Counted from the first letter of the stretch, positions 46,010 to 57,932 are shown. The stretch: 64,000 nucleotides of DNA from Timema cristinae (GCA_039000515.1 JBCFYV010000024.1:13683551-13747550), one strand, 5' to 3'. Notes: generated from the letters alone by a model not told the origin. A program made the numbers and translations.

Positions 46010-47240
46010 CTTGGTTGGTATAGCTCGCTCTCCGGTCGAAGCCATTGAATTTTTATTTTACAATTCAGAAATGCCAAGAATGACAATCTCTTTTTATAGC
46101 CTCCTGTTTGAAATAATTTTGTCTCACGTTTATGGTAGGCTTAGTTAGCTTTTAATAGGTAAGAAGATACAGAAAGAAGTATAAGATCAAATTAGTGGGA
46201 AGAATAGAATATTGCTTCTACATTGAAAAAAGAGTATATATTTTTTGCTCCAATGCTGCCATTAGATTACAAAGAAATCAAAACATTTACTCTTTTAGAA
46301 AGTTTTTTGGAATTTTCCCAATCTTTTCTGAAGAGTTTACATAAAACTAAACCTAAATAAAGAAATTTAGGGATAATGATCAAATTTATTTGATTGTCAA
46401 TCCACTCGTCAATTCTTTTTCCAGTGAAAGACTTTCAAAATGGGAGCTGTGTTCCACCTCTAATGATTGTGAAAGTTACATTTTGATTGCCCTTCCTGTA
46501 CTCCTATATTTATTTAATATAACTTCTTCAAATATAAAACAGGTTTATTAGAGTAAGCAATGAGCTGTGTTTTCAATTTTAAGAAAAACCTTATTCATTC
46601 TTAGGAAGCAATATTTCAGTTTGTTCGCATATTATCACACATCCAGGGAAGAAATTTCGATTCCACATACCTCCACGTTTTTTTCGAATATCTCTTCAAT
46701 ATCAACTTCTTAAGGAATTCTTGCTGAAGGCTCTTCGCAGGAAACGATGAACACAGTACATTATCAAGTATTAGATTCTTCAAAGACTATTTCTAATAAA
46801 TATTGATTATCCATGTGAGAAAGAATATTAGAGAGAAATAGATTCAAACCGAGCGAGAGGAAACTATTAATGAAAATAGTGTAAAATAATAGGGCGAGGT
46901 AAAAAAAAAACTATATTTATTTTAAAGAACAAAATATGAAAATAAAAATGGGCGTATTTCATTTGGGCCACGTATAACTGTTATGACCTGCATTTAAAAG
47001 GGTGTTAATCCCACAATACAGTTGGGCCACGAGTTTGTTCTTGGAAAATTGTAAACAAGTCGTATTGGTGTACTAACTTGGCCCCGGATGTTTTGGAGCT
47101 CCATTTAGGATGGCTGTAAACGTTTTCTCAAGCTGAGAGAAAAATATCAAGTGATGGATAGTAAGACAAAACGAAATGCTAAGCCACTATAACCTATCCT
47201 AATTTACACAAATATAAGGCAAAAATATTGGTGGGGTCGA
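46010..47240. other. AT-rich DNA, nothing recognised
   Basis: No coding frame, tRNA-like head or terminal repeat could be supported. Confidence 0.5.
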
Positions 47241-47261
47241 ATTCATATTCACTCGCATGTC

Positions 47262-47763
47262 TATTATATATACTTATAAAATAACATGTCCTGATTGATT
47301 GACTGACTGACTGACTGACTGATTCATCATCGCCGAGCGCAAACTATCAAGGCTACAAGCATGAAATTCGGACTGTATATTCATTTTGTTATGTAGGCAC
47401 CCACTAAGAAAGGATTTTAGAAAATTCCATCCCAAAGAGGTCAAAATAGGGATGATAATATGTATGATAATATGTATGAAAGTCCGTCATTTTGAAAGTT
47501 ACATAAACAAAATTTTGTATTTCGGTTATTGACGTAAAACAAATAAATACGTGTTTCAGGAATTTTGGAAATTTTATTTAATAAGGGATGAAAAAGGGGT
47601 GAAAGTTTGTATCGGACTTGCATTATTTTTGATCTGAGGTCAAGTTATGGTCATCAACGTAACGTAATATTTTAAATTAATCTGTAAATACATATGTATA
47701 TTTTCGTATTTGTATATAATCAACTTCCACGCGAGCAAAGCCGCGGGCAACAGCTATCTAGTC
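47262..47763 (+). mobile_element. Helitron-like non-autonomous element
   Basis: Start region TAACATGTCCTGATTGATTG with (ACTG)n, then TCATCATCGCCGAGC. It ends GCGAGCAAAGCCGCGGGC followed by AACAGCTATCTAGT. These terminal strings are common in arthropod Helitrons and related elements. The interior has no helicase. Confidence 0.65.
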
Positions 47764-47764
47764 T

Positions 47765-48060
47765 ATTATAATCCTCCTACCAGTAAACGTAACCCAAAAA
47801 GTTAAGAAATTTTGGGACAAGTTGTCTGAGCCTTTTCACACGAAGTTGTTTTAACCCGTTACATTTGAGGTCCGTGAAGTTGGCAGCACCACTAGCGGCA
47901 CAAATTCTGAAACCTATACCAATATTTAGTGCTGAATTTGTAACAAAAGAATATCCTACCCCATAATTTGTGCCACCATAGTTTTCATGAAAACACCAAA
48001 AAAACAGTGGGTGCTGCTGGCAGCACAATTAAACTTGGTGCGAGGTGGAAACATTTTATA
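47765..48060 (-). other. Open 83-codon frame over a probable old repeat
   Basis: The minus strand is open at 47777-48028 (ICAASGAANFTDLKCNGLKQ). The inverted strings GGCAGCACCACTAG and GTGCTGCTGGCAGCAC suggest a MITE-like repeat rather than a gene. Confidence 0.3.
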
Positions 48061-48180
48061 CTTTTATAACTTTTATTATTCTATTATACTATAAAGTTTT
48101 AAATGGAGCAAGGAATAGATGTAGAGCATCTAATCACGTTTGTTTCCGATAGTCCTGTGCTATGGGGCAATACTCTAGGG

Positions 48181-48659
48181 CAGGGGTCGACAACCTATAG
48201 CACGCATGCCAGGAGTGACACGTGGAACGATTTTCAATACTACACTGAGCGATATGAATAGAATTAACATGAAGCATTTATTTTTATTTAAAACCATTGA
48301 AATAAGAGTAATAATTTTAATAACGTGTTTTATGTTCCAATGATTCAATTGTTTTTTTTCAAATTTCAAAATAATGTTTACAGAACTTAAATTTTGCAAA
48401 ACACATTTATATCGTTTGTATTTATTCTGATTTATATTAAAATATTTCAGAAATATTAGATAGTTATTTAATGTATTTGATTTAGAAATATATTGTTTCA
48501 TTTACATTATACAAGGTCAACTTAATTTGGTTTTAATAGTTGTATTAATTGACTAGTATAAGAATATAAATGATTTGGGTGTGCTTAGGTTGGTCGACAA
48601 ACTGAGCGACTTTGCAATATTACTTTTACACAACACCATTAAAAGTTTGCCAACCCTTG
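48181..48659. mobile_element. hAT-type MITE, about 480 bp
   Basis: Left end CAGGGGTCGACAACCT. The right end (GTTTGCCAACCCTTG) is its inverted partner. The flanking 8-mers CTCTAGGG and CTATAAAG match at five positions. The 108-codon frame inside is AT-rich and non-coding. Confidence 0.78.
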
Positions 48660-49031
48660 CTATAAAGGAATACAAATCGTGAACAATAGCAAAGAAACGT
48701 CGAGAGGCTTGTTCCTTGATTTACATCAGGGTTTTTAGAATATTATACATGTGAAAGAAGGTAAAAACTTGTCATCGTCCCCCCTCAATTCATTGTACAA
48801 GTATAAGAATGCTCCAAACTCTGCTCTTTTCTGCAAGAGTGGATGCACCCATTCTCTCCTGTTGCACCTTTTCCTTTTGAAGTATAACATAATCATGTAA
48901 AAGTAATAAAACAATAAACTTCCAATTGCCATCCATTTCCACTCATTATATAACCCGAACTGGCTACAGAATGCACAGGCAAAACTTGAAAATGACACTA
49001 GTCTGTAGCGACGGTGGCGGGTGAAACTAGC

Positions 49032-49890
49032 CACGTGTAAAACAACTGCACTTTCACCCGAGCCCGTCTCCAGCGGACCAGTCACGTGTGAAACAACTGC
49101 ACTTTCACCCGAGCCCGTCTCCAGCGGACCAGTCACGTGTAAAACAACTGCACTTTCACCCGAGCCCGTCTCCAGCGGACCAGTCACGTGTGAAACAACT
49201 GCACTTTCACCCGAGCCCGTCTCCAGCGGACCAGCCACGTGTGAAACAACTGCACTTTCACCCTCGCCCGTCTCCAGCGGACCAGTCACGTGTTAAACAA
49301 CTGCACTTTCACCCGAGCCCGTCTCCAGCGGACCAGCCACGTGTGAAAAAACTGCACTTTCACCCTCGCCCGTCTCCAGCGGACCAGTCACGTGTGAAAC
49401 AACTGTACTTTCACCCGAGCCCGTCTCCAGCGGACCAGCCACGTGTGAAACAACTGCACTTTCACCCGAGCCCGTCTCCAGCGGACCAGCCACGTGTGAA
49501 TAAACTGCACTTTCACCCTCACCCGTCTCCAGCGGACCAGTCACGTGTGAAACAACTGTACTTTCACCCGCACCCGTCTCCAGCGGACCAGCCACGTGTG
49601 AAACAACTGCACTTTCACCCGAGCCCGTCTCCAGCGGACCAGTCACGTGTGAAACAACTGCACTTTCACCCGAGCCCGTCTCCAGCGGACCAGCCACGTG
49701 TGAAACAACTGCACTTTCACCCGATCCCGTCTCCAGCGGACCAGTCACGTGTTAAACAACTGCACTTTCACCCGAGCCCGTCTCCAGCGGACCAGCCACG
49801 TGTGAAACAACTGCACTTTCACCCGAGCCCGTCTCCAGCGGACCAGTCACGTGTGAAACAACTGCACTTTCACCCTCGCCCGTCTCTAGC
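49032..49890. repeat. 51-bp GC-rich minisatellite, 17 units, one CACGTG E-box per unit
   Basis: Units begin CACGTGTGAAACAACTGCAC and continue TTTCACCCGAGCCCGTCTCC then AGCGGACCAG(T/C). Starts at 49032, 49083, 49134 and so on to 49848 keep an exact 51-bp spacing. Variants (CCCGAG or CCCTCG; AGTCAC or AGCCAC) alternate, which suggests higher-order copying. The flanks hold related sequence (GGCGGGTGAAACTAGCCACG left, GGCGGGTAAGACCAGCCACG right). Because 51 is 17 codons, several frames stay open over the array (up to 301 codons). These peptides are repeat by-products. Confidence 0.97.
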
Positions 49891-49899
49891 GACAATATG

Positions 49900-51080
49900 G
49901 GGGCGGGTAAGACCAGCCACGTGTGAAAGGGCTCTCCCGTCATCCAACTGTTATGCGTCGCTGGAAAAAATAAAGCACTACTTAATAATCTAGAAATAGA
50001 AGAAGATTGTTGAAAACCGAGTTGGAGAACTAGAGTGAGAAGAATGAGAAAGTTTCATAAATGAAGTTATAGAATATTTAGTAGAAAAAGAAAAAGTGTG
50101 GGAGAGATAAGATGAAAAGAGAGGGGGAGAAAGGAAAGAAGGGAGAAACAGACACACGTCTTGTAACAAAGCCTCATATTATTTTACGCAAGTTTCAAAC
50201 TGTGTTGCGGCTGAAACACTAAGGCACAAATCACGAATCTGAACGCCATATTACAATTGAGAGAGAGAAGCAAGTAACAGTTTATCTAAACCGTCTCTTT
50301 CAACAGGAAGTACTAGGTGGGTTAATTGTCTGAAATAATATTGCATTTCAGTAGTATACAGAGCGTTCAAATATTAATGAACTGAATTAAAAAACAAGAA
50401 CGAGCACTGAAAGTGTTTGTCCAGTGAGTTTGTATAATGAAAGCGTTGATGAGATGTAGAATACAGCTTTGAGTACTTAAATATGGTTTAATAATATAAC
50501 TTTTTACCCTAATGATTATCAATCTTAACCTTGATGGAATACACAATGACCCTATCTTTTAAACTGCACCACAGTGGATCCATGCAAGCTAGGCTCGCTG
50601 CAGTCTTTAGGGTAAACGAAGGGTGCATGCCCAGAATCAGATTTACACTTTAGGCCCACTAGGAACGTGCCTAGCACGTGCGACGGCTTTAGGGAGAGGC
50701 ACATTTTGGATAACATTATTTTTGTTTTAATATTTTGTTTTTAATAATTACGTTTATGGCGTGTAAATGCCTGATTTTCTTTGGTAGAAATTTTTTCTCG
50801 AATACAAACTTACTTCCCCCCCTCCCCCCCCATCTCTTTCCAACGAAACTTCCTAAAACCCTTGAAAAAATAGGGGGGGGGGAATATTATAACTGTGCCT
50901 AACTGTGCATGCCTATATACAATCCGGCATTGTCCATATCTGACAAATCTACTACTAATGCAATACGTACTGATCGAACATTGTTAGGAAGTGTATTCCA
51001 TGATCAGGAATGTATAGCTTGCTATGCAATATGGTATGCTTTTAATTAAATCGTATTACTACTATTCTATTGTTTATACA
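49900..51080. other. No gene seen; complementary C and G runs near 50815-50883
   Basis: Purine-rich sequence at 50000-50150 and C-runs (50814-50832) followed 40 bases on by a G-run (50873-50882) that could pair. Nothing else was recognised. Confidence 0.5.
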
Positions 51081-51088
51081 GTGTGTAG

Positions 51089-51241
51089 GTGGAAAACATT
51101 AGTCCAGGATATTATTTGTCTGACTGCAAGAAGGACTCTAATACAGCATCGGCACGCACTCAAAAAAACGGCATTTATTTGACACCGAACAGCGGTCTAA
51201 TAATCTATATGTTGACCTGGAAATTCGTGTTCAAGGATAAT
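51089..51241 (+). CDS. Weak candidate exon
   Basis: After a pyrimidine-rich stretch (TTCTATTGTTTATACAG and then TGTGTAG) an open frame reads VENISPGYYLSDCKK and QKNGIYLTPNSGL. The D-C...NGIY..P pattern recalls the start of fibrinogen-related domains. The frame later degenerates into AT-rich peptide and I could not find a good donor. Low confidence; the open frame may be chance. Confidence 0.18.
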
Positions 51242-51572
51242 AACACTACTTTATTAAACCTCTCACACCTTAGCTATTTACCAAAGCCTTCACCACTTCA
51301 ACACCAGTGTTTTTTTAATCCTATCTTAAAAAGAAGAAAAGAAAGGCAATTAATTAGCGCCTTATTATTTCAAAAGCCTTTGAATATTTAGATGGGCCTA
51401 TACTTAATACTGTTTGAGCAGTGGCGTACCTAAACAATTGACACCTTGACTAACCTACCCTAAACTAAACTAACCTAGCCTAGCCTAGCCTAACATATAC
51501 AATCAAATTAATAAACGTATGAAAAGATACACTAACATGTGGATTCTGATATGTTGTGTGGCCTGACTTTTG

Positions 51573-51581
51573 TACACACAC

Positions 51582-51642
<61 letters not shown>

Positions 51643-51643
51643 C
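51573..51643. repeat. (AC)n microsatellite
   Basis: About 30 uninterrupted AC units, preceded at 51470-51495 by CCTAGCCTAGCCTAGCCTAA. Confidence 0.97.
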
Positions 51644-51839
51644 TACAATTCCTAAGGGCAGCATTTACAAAACCACTACCTAAACCTTTCCTAATCTAAA
51701 GATTTCCTAAGAACTACATAGCGACTTTGACAAAGAATTTTTTTTTTTAAAAGGGTGGAATTGACAAAGAACCACAGAACCCCTACAAAAAATGTCCTGG
51801 TCAATATATGTCCTGCCACACCGGTCGCCTGGCTTGTGA

Positions 51840-52250
51840 TAGAGTTGGGCAGCCGGCCGGAGGGTAGTTGGTTGGAGTATGCCGATGTTCGGACTGTGTG
51901 GGTCCCATCTCGCTGGAACAACACGTTGTTAACCATTACTTTACGTTGCAGGTCAAGGGTCAGGAGGTCGAACACCAATGGAAGTGCTTCACAAAATGTT
52001 TCCTGGACACCTTGTTTCATGTTTTGGGGATATCGCGTGGCTTTCACTTTCACTAGACTTGACAGCTTTGGACTTTTATTGTGGGGCCTGTTACAGAGTA
52101 GTGTTTGCGCGTCTTGCCCAATAACAATAACAGGAACTTTAAGAATGGTGATAGAAGCTGAAACAATTGGACAAGAAATATTGCGCAAGATCATGTACAG
52201 TTTCTAGGAGCACATACAACAGTAGATGGCATATAGTGGTGGCCATCTTA
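51840..52250 (+). pseudogene. mariner-type (DDE) transposase fossil, C-terminal part
   Basis: The plus-strand frame around 51984 reads EVLHKMFPGHLVSCFGDIAW and then LSLSLDLTALDFY. These match the arthropod DDE transposase stretch FPGR.ISR.GDI.WPPRSPDLT.LDFFLWG. A frameshift follows near 52075, after which another frame gives LLLWGLLQSSVCASCPITIT and EIGQEILRKIMYSF-like sequence, the usual C-terminus. The opposite strand is also open for 167 codons (51691-52194), but that reading has no family features. I did not find terminal repeats. Confidence 0.65.
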
Positions 52251-52259
52251 GGGATATTG

Positions 52260-53240
52260 ATTTTTTAATATTCAAAGGTTACGTAAAAAACTGTCAAACT
52301 AGTTTTTTAATTCTAAGTTAAATTTGATGTTTAGTGGTTAAAATAGTAAATATATAGTATTACTAAGTGTGTCAACACTGTCCCACCCTGTACTTCATAC
52401 ACGATGGTTATTAGAACACTTTATCTTCCATTTATTGACATATTGGATGTAATTTACTTGACATTGTGACTTTTATCGGTAAACTTCTTAAGATAACATT
52501 TTCTTCGAAAGAGTCTTTTAGAATATACAAATTCATATTTTGATAAAATGTATTATATTATTTGTATAATTGTATAGATATTATTAATAGTGTTAAAGTG
52601 ATTGCTGTTGCTCATACGAGTTTACATATGAATGCGTGAAAAGATATCTAGTAACATTTCTGTCCTATGACAATTGGACTAATAATTTCTATATTTCTAT
52701 GAGGCTATTTATTGCATTTTACTAAAAAAATAGTGAATAAATTGAAGACAACCAAAAACATACAATGTATTTAATATCAGATCTCAATAAACTATTTTCG
52801 TTACTATTTTTTCAAAATTACTTATTGAATTATGATATAATGTCCCTGTTTGGATTCTTGGTATAGAATCTTTATTTTTTCAAAATATTTTTCAAAAAAC
52901 ATTTTCAAGTGACATAATAATTCGTATGTGTTAATATCATTATCTACAGAGTGTATAAAGACAACTATAGTATAAACATCTCGCACAGCTCGGTAATAAA
53001 ATAAACATGCTCAAAAGTCCCCATGGCTTTGTAACTCATATATGTGAGTGGTTAAAAATCTCAAACGTCCACTACAGACTTTGTAAGCTATGAGTGTTAC
53101 ATGACCTTAGGCACAGGATGAGACAGGTGAGACATGTTAACATTCCCATCTCAATACAAAGGTCTCAAGGTATATTCCCATGACTAGATGTAATTTTTTA
53201 ACATGACCGTAAACATAATATTACATACTCTTATATCTTT
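52260..53240. other. AT-rich DNA, nothing recognised
   Basis: No coding or repeat feature could be supported. Confidence 0.5.
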
Positions 53241-53244
53241 TTTT

Positions 53245-53492
53245 TCACTACTGCGTTTTACTAACCTTACGAGCTATACGTTTATGTACTAATTACACCA
53301 ATGAATTTAGGGATGATTAAGGTTAGATTTAGAGGAAATGTACCATCACATGCTTAGAGGGAGAGTAGAAAATAATTTTGGTAAAACGACCTCAGTACAC
53401 CCGACCAAGATTCAAACCTTGATCTTCCGGTCATTGGCAGTCTGGTCCAGTGCGAGAGGGATGCCCTGAACCATGCGGCCACTAAAGTGAAT
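53245..53492 (-). mobile_element. SINE family 2, old copy
   Basis: The minus strand has head CACTTTAGTGGCCGCATGG, B box AGGTTTGAATCTTGG and the block CTACTCTCCCTCTAAGC. The tail is worn (GTAAGGTTAGTAAAACG). Confidence 0.78.
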
Positions 53493-54159
53493 ACTATTTT
53501 ATTTGATAGTCACTACATTAATAAAAACTTTGTTTTTAAATGGTCATCTTTTAGTCTTCTTTCATTAGTATTCTATCTAAAGTTCATAGTATGGTTTTAT
53601 TTAACCTCATGTATTCAATTTTTCCATATCAAAATGTTTATACGATATTTGAAAAAATGCCTTCAGTTGCTGAGTGCACTTGTTTTTCACTATCCTGTAG
53701 CTTCATGCTCACTACATATAGGTACTCAAACAGAAATTCTAAACTTTTCTATATGAAATGGCTACGCCTTTAAATGTTTGAAAAATAGTTTGAAAGTAGT
53801 AGAAGATATATTGTGAACCATAAGTTTGGTCTTAAAATATTAGGGTGTTTGTAGAGTTATAGCTAAATATGTAATTTAAATATACGAAAAATACCTTGTT
53901 TCCATTTATAAATATACAACATTATTATTTATGGAAAATATATTAAAGTAATTATATTTATAATAAAACCTGGCTTACGAGAATTTAGTGTGTCTATTTT
54001 TATTTAAAGAAGGGAGAAAGAGAGCGTTGTTCACAATACCAATTTTTAAATACTACAAATAACTTCAAAGTGAATGAAAAGATTTGTGAGAATAACACAG
54101 CGATAAAATTTAAAACTACTATATATTCTGGAGAGTTGCTTTTAGTTGTACTGACTGAC

Positions 54160-54332
54160 CCCATCAATCTGTTTTATCCTTGGCTTTGGCGTCTTCACGT
54201 CACAAATTTTATCTGAAAAAGAAAGATGAACGTTTTTCACCTTCACACCCAATGGGCACTCCACCCTCCTTGATATACCCTCACTGCCATTAGAACATTC
54301 TGGCTGGCACTTTCTCAATTTACACCCCCTCT
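54160..54332 (-). CDS. Candidate exon of a cysteine-rich, thrombospondin type-1-like domain
   Basis: The minus strand is open from a good acceptor (TTCTTTATTTTAG at about 54345-54333) to a stop at 54142. It reads GCKLRKCQPECSNGSEGISR, RVECPLG, then DKICDVKTPKP. The spacing C-x3-C-x12-C and the G-x-x-R-R-V-x-C signature, followed by a later I-C-D...KP, resemble TSP1 repeats of ADAMTS-like or papilin-like extracellular proteins. The usual leading tryptophans and last cysteine are missing; they would sit in neighbouring exons. Possible donor GG|GTCAGT at about 54159. A second acceptor-like tract (TTTCTTTTTCAG) at 54224-54213 sits just before the ICD part, so the exon could be shorter. No partner exon was found here. 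A dead exon remains possible. Confidence 0.4.
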
Positions 54333-54587
54333 CTAAAATAAAGAAGTGTGTGTGTGTGTGTTAAAGTCCAGGGGGAGATTTAGTTTAAGAAGTTTTTGAT
54401 GTATATTTTACTACACCAATGTAAAAGTTTCCAGCCATACCTTTATAAAACTTTCGCACTTTTCACAAAGTTCTATACATTTTCAATCTGACACCAAATG
54501 TTTCAGTTTTTCTTTTAATCGATAGTTTTATGTTAAACTTGCACAACTATATACATCATGTATACATATTAATATGGAAATTATATT

Positions 54588-54733
54588 ATTATTATCACCT
54601 CTTCGATATCACCGTTCGGATTACACTCACGCTAATATGTAATGGTAGGGTGATTGTGAGATGAATTGGAGGACCTAAGGTTTAACGTGGGATCCGAACC
54701 ATGGTGGAGGCCTGGCATTCCTCACATTCACAA
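54588..54733 (-). mobile_element. SINE family 1, truncated
   Basis: (TAA)n tail, worn CCGAACGGTGATATCG, then the body AATGCCAGGCCTCCACC at the right end. The head and half the body are missing. Confidence 0.8.
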
Positions 54734-54739
54734 TAAAAT

Positions 54740-56105
54740 TATATATCTATATCTTGTAACGACGTGTGAAGTTCTTATTTTCAAATCGAAATGAACTATC
54801 AACTGAATGTATAAAATATTCTCGAACATGAATCGGGTTCAAATACTTTTAGTTATCTGTTTAATTTTTTTTTTAATATCACAATTTGGTTCTTTAAATA
54901 TATTAATGCACTAAAATTAATTGGAAAATGTTTTATTGCACAAATATTTGTAACATTTTGTTTTATTTTTCTAAAAGAGTTATTTTCACAGCTTACAAAG
55001 TTACTTTTTATACTTATTAATATTGTTTTGTAACGTATATAAAAGCTAATATTGTCAATAATTTGACTTAAATAGAGTATTTTAGCTGTCAATATGTTAT
55101 TAGTGAATTAATGAAGCCAGAATTTGTTTTGTCATTGCGAAGATAAAGTTGATATTTATTTCAAGACATGTCGAAGCTTCGAAGCTTTGTATAATAGTGT
55201 TTAAGATAACTTTGGAGTTATAGACATTCATTTTTACACTAACGTGAGAACATGATTTTGGTCGATGTTTGTAACACATTTTGATACTTAAAAACAAAAC
55301 TGCCCTATGTATAGGTAATTTAGATAGATTGTGCAACTCTAATCAGACGACAGCTTAATAGTTCAGTTTTTTGTATTCTTCTCTAAAGACTTTGGAATTG
55401 AGATGAATTCAAAATTAAGAAGAAAGCCAATAAGAAAAATGTATTTAACTCATCCCAGTTTATTTTTTATATCGTGAAGAATGTATAAAATCGCAATTAG
55501 AATCAATTTTTGGTTATTAACTGAAAATCTGACTTGTCTAATTTACTATTTAAACGGTATTGAAATAGGCATATAATTTTGTTATAATAATATGAAATAT
55601 TAATATTATTTTTAAGGTGTTATGCGACTTTTAACACGTTTATTGTTTGAGTAAAGATTTTTCTTAGGAACATACAAATAATTAATACATTATATCCAAC
55701 AGGAATAAATTTCTACAAAAGATATTAACAATTTTTTTTCTACCCCTCTAAAAGGTTTGCCACAATAATTGGGCTCACTTGGAATGCTTAAAATTACCCG
55801 CAAATTGAAATAAAAATTATTTATTTATTTTACCAAATTTTGTCAAAATCATATAAAATCTGCCAAAATTAATATTTTAGCAAATTTTGGATGCCTTTGA
55901 CATGATATGAAAAAAAATTACTAATATATTAATTACTAAGTGATTAGCAGAAAATGTGTCTTCCAATATTTTATTTTAAATGATATAAAGAGTTGTTAGT
56001 AAATTTCTTGCCACAATTCTTTTATTATATTCCAAAATATTTTAGAACTAGTTTCTACGAATTAGTGTTAATATTTAGCGGCTGGAATACTTCATTACAC
56101 TATTT
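54740..56105. other. AT-rich DNA, nothing recognised
   Basis: Only short random open frames; no element termini. Confidence 0.5.
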
Positions 56106-56109
56106 TTTA

Positions 56110-56345
56110 ACAGTCTATCTTACTACCCGTTCGTGTGTACTCTAAATACACTAATCACTCTAATGATTTGGTATTTGGAAGGCTGAATTTAGAGGAAGTA
56201 TACCTGCATTGGCGGAAAGGAAGAGTGGAAAACCATTTAAGAAATATACCAGACTGGGATCCAGCCTCGATCTCCCCGTCATCAGAGTCTAGTTTATTTC
56301 AATTGCAAGAATAGCATCTTAGACCATTCGGACACCGAGGTAGGT
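56110..56345 (-). mobile_element. SINE family 2
   Basis: The minus strand has head CCTACCTCGGTGTCCGAATGG, the worn B-box region GAGGCTGGATCCCAG, the block GGTTTTCCACTCTTCC and tail ACGAACGGGTAGTAAGA. Confidence 0.78.
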
Positions 56346-56999
56346 CTCTCAGACTATAACATTTGAGGAATCATTTTATTGTTAGAAAATATTTTTAATC
56401 TACAAGCAGACACACACTTTTTTTTAAGTGGTAATTTTGAAACTTCCTCGAAGTCTGGCGAGACGAAAGTGTTGGTTCTTTTTTTTTTTTATCGTGCTCT
56501 TCTCTAACGGAGCAAGTGATTGAATAAGAGTGTTACAACCTTACAGTCGCTAAACAATCCAAGAATCTTCATCCCCCTTCCCCCAAGTTCATGATATTAT
56601 CTAGGAGAAGTTATGATTATTGGATCGGGAAGGATATTGAACTCACTTCGAGACCAGAAACGTTACATAGATTGGATTTTTTTTTGTAAGATTACAACTA
56701 ACGGATGACCAAACTCAGACTTCACAATCCAAGATAGGAGCGAGAATTTATATCTGATGCTCTAGAGAAGGATCAATAAACTACGGACCGTAGGATGCCA
56801 TCAGCCCTCAACGTTATTTTGTTTATCATAATATTATATTAATATTTCGACAAAATAAATATTAAATACAAATAATACAATCTGTTATATATTTTAAAAA
56901 TATGTATTAAAAAAATCCACCGTATTTTATCACCCATCCAGACTAGAAGTAATTGATTTTTGCTATCGTGACTTGCTATCATTATTTAATTATATTACT

Positions 57000-57115
57000 T
57001 GCACTGATGTGTTATGGATGAGTATTGAGTATGGCTGAATTTAGTGAACGTGTATCCGTATTTGTGGGCAGGTAAAGTGGAAAACCTTTCGCGAAAACCA
57101 CCTTAAGATCATCCA
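57000..57115 (-). mobile_element. SINE family 2 body fragment
   Basis: The reverse form of the family body (GGCTGAATTTAGTGAACGTG ... GTGGAAAACCTTTCGCG) without head or tail. Confidence 0.55.
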
Positions 57116-57236
57116 AATGCTTATATTTATGCTTATATATAATTATATATATGTATATGCATTATGTATATATTCATAATATGTCTATATGTATTATATA
57201 TCATAATATGTTATAATATACGCTGAATGTAGATAT

Positions 57237-57427
57237 GCTGAACGATCAATATATAAGGTACTTGTATAAATGTTTATGTAAACATTTAGGTATTTATAGG
57301 ATTTATGGTGTGTATATAAAAACATACATAATATACACACACTATACATCCACATACACATTTATACATAAATGTCTACATAACCTGTAAACATATATAC
57401 AAGTACATTATATATAGATCATTCAGC
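57237..57427. repeat. Long AT-rich palindrome
   Basis: GCTGAACGATCAATATATAA at the left pairs with the reverse complement of TTATATATAGATCATTCAGC at the right. Pairing continues inward (GTACTTGTATAAATGTTTA with its partner) for most of about 90 bases per arm. Confidence 0.85.
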
Positions 57428-57545
57428 ACTTTAAATTTTAAATCAAAACTGACTCTTAAATTTATATTTATAATGAGCTCAGGAGACCAAATTAACATAA
57501 AATTTGTCCTATAAAGAAATATAATTAAAGACCGATATTATAGAA

Positions 57546-57638
57546 CAGTGGTTCCAACTTTTATTTAGTTGTGTACCACAATAATATTTAACGATAAAAA
57601 GAAATATGCATATTTATTTTAAAACATATTTTTCGTGT
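57546..57638. mobile_element. hAT left terminus, element interrupted by a SINE
   Basis: CAGTGGTTCCAACTTTT at 57546 is a typical hAT end. The SINE at 57639 cuts in after about 90 bases, and the right end was not found. Confidence 0.45.
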
Positions 57639-57932
57639 GGGTGACCTGGCGGTCTAGGGGTAAGGTGTCAAACTTATGTGCTGAGAGTCCGGGGTTCAAT
57701 CCTAGGTCCCGGCACAGATCTTTTTGATTGCCAAACCCTTCCTTCACCTCTGACAAGACGTGTATTAATCACAACTTGTGAATGTGGGGAATGCCAGGCC
57801 TCCACCGTGGTTCGGATTCCACGTTAAACTGTAGGTCCTCCATTTCATCCCACAATCACCCTACCATTACACGTTAGCGCAAGTGCATATAACCCGGACG
57901 GGTAGTAAGACGTGGAGCTAATAATAATAATA
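57639..57932 (+). mobile_element. SINE family 1, full length
   Basis: Head GGTGACCTGGCGGTCTAGGG, B box GGGGTTCAATCCTAGG, body ATGCCAGGCCTCCACCG and CACAATCACCCTACCATT, tail CCCGGACGGGTAGTAAGACG and (TAA)n. Imperfect flanks ATTTTTCGTG and AATTTTCATG are likely the target-site duplication. It is the best plus-strand reference copy. Confidence 0.93.

Noticed and set aside
49021..49993. Open frames of up to 301 codons on both strands in the 51-bp minisatellite
   Set aside because: The period is 17 codons, so any stop-free unit leaves frames open. Peptides are pure repeats, overlap on both strands and have no start or splice context.
51691..52194. 167-codon minus-strand frame
   Set aside because: The plus strand at the same place matches mariner-type transposase; the minus frame has no family features.
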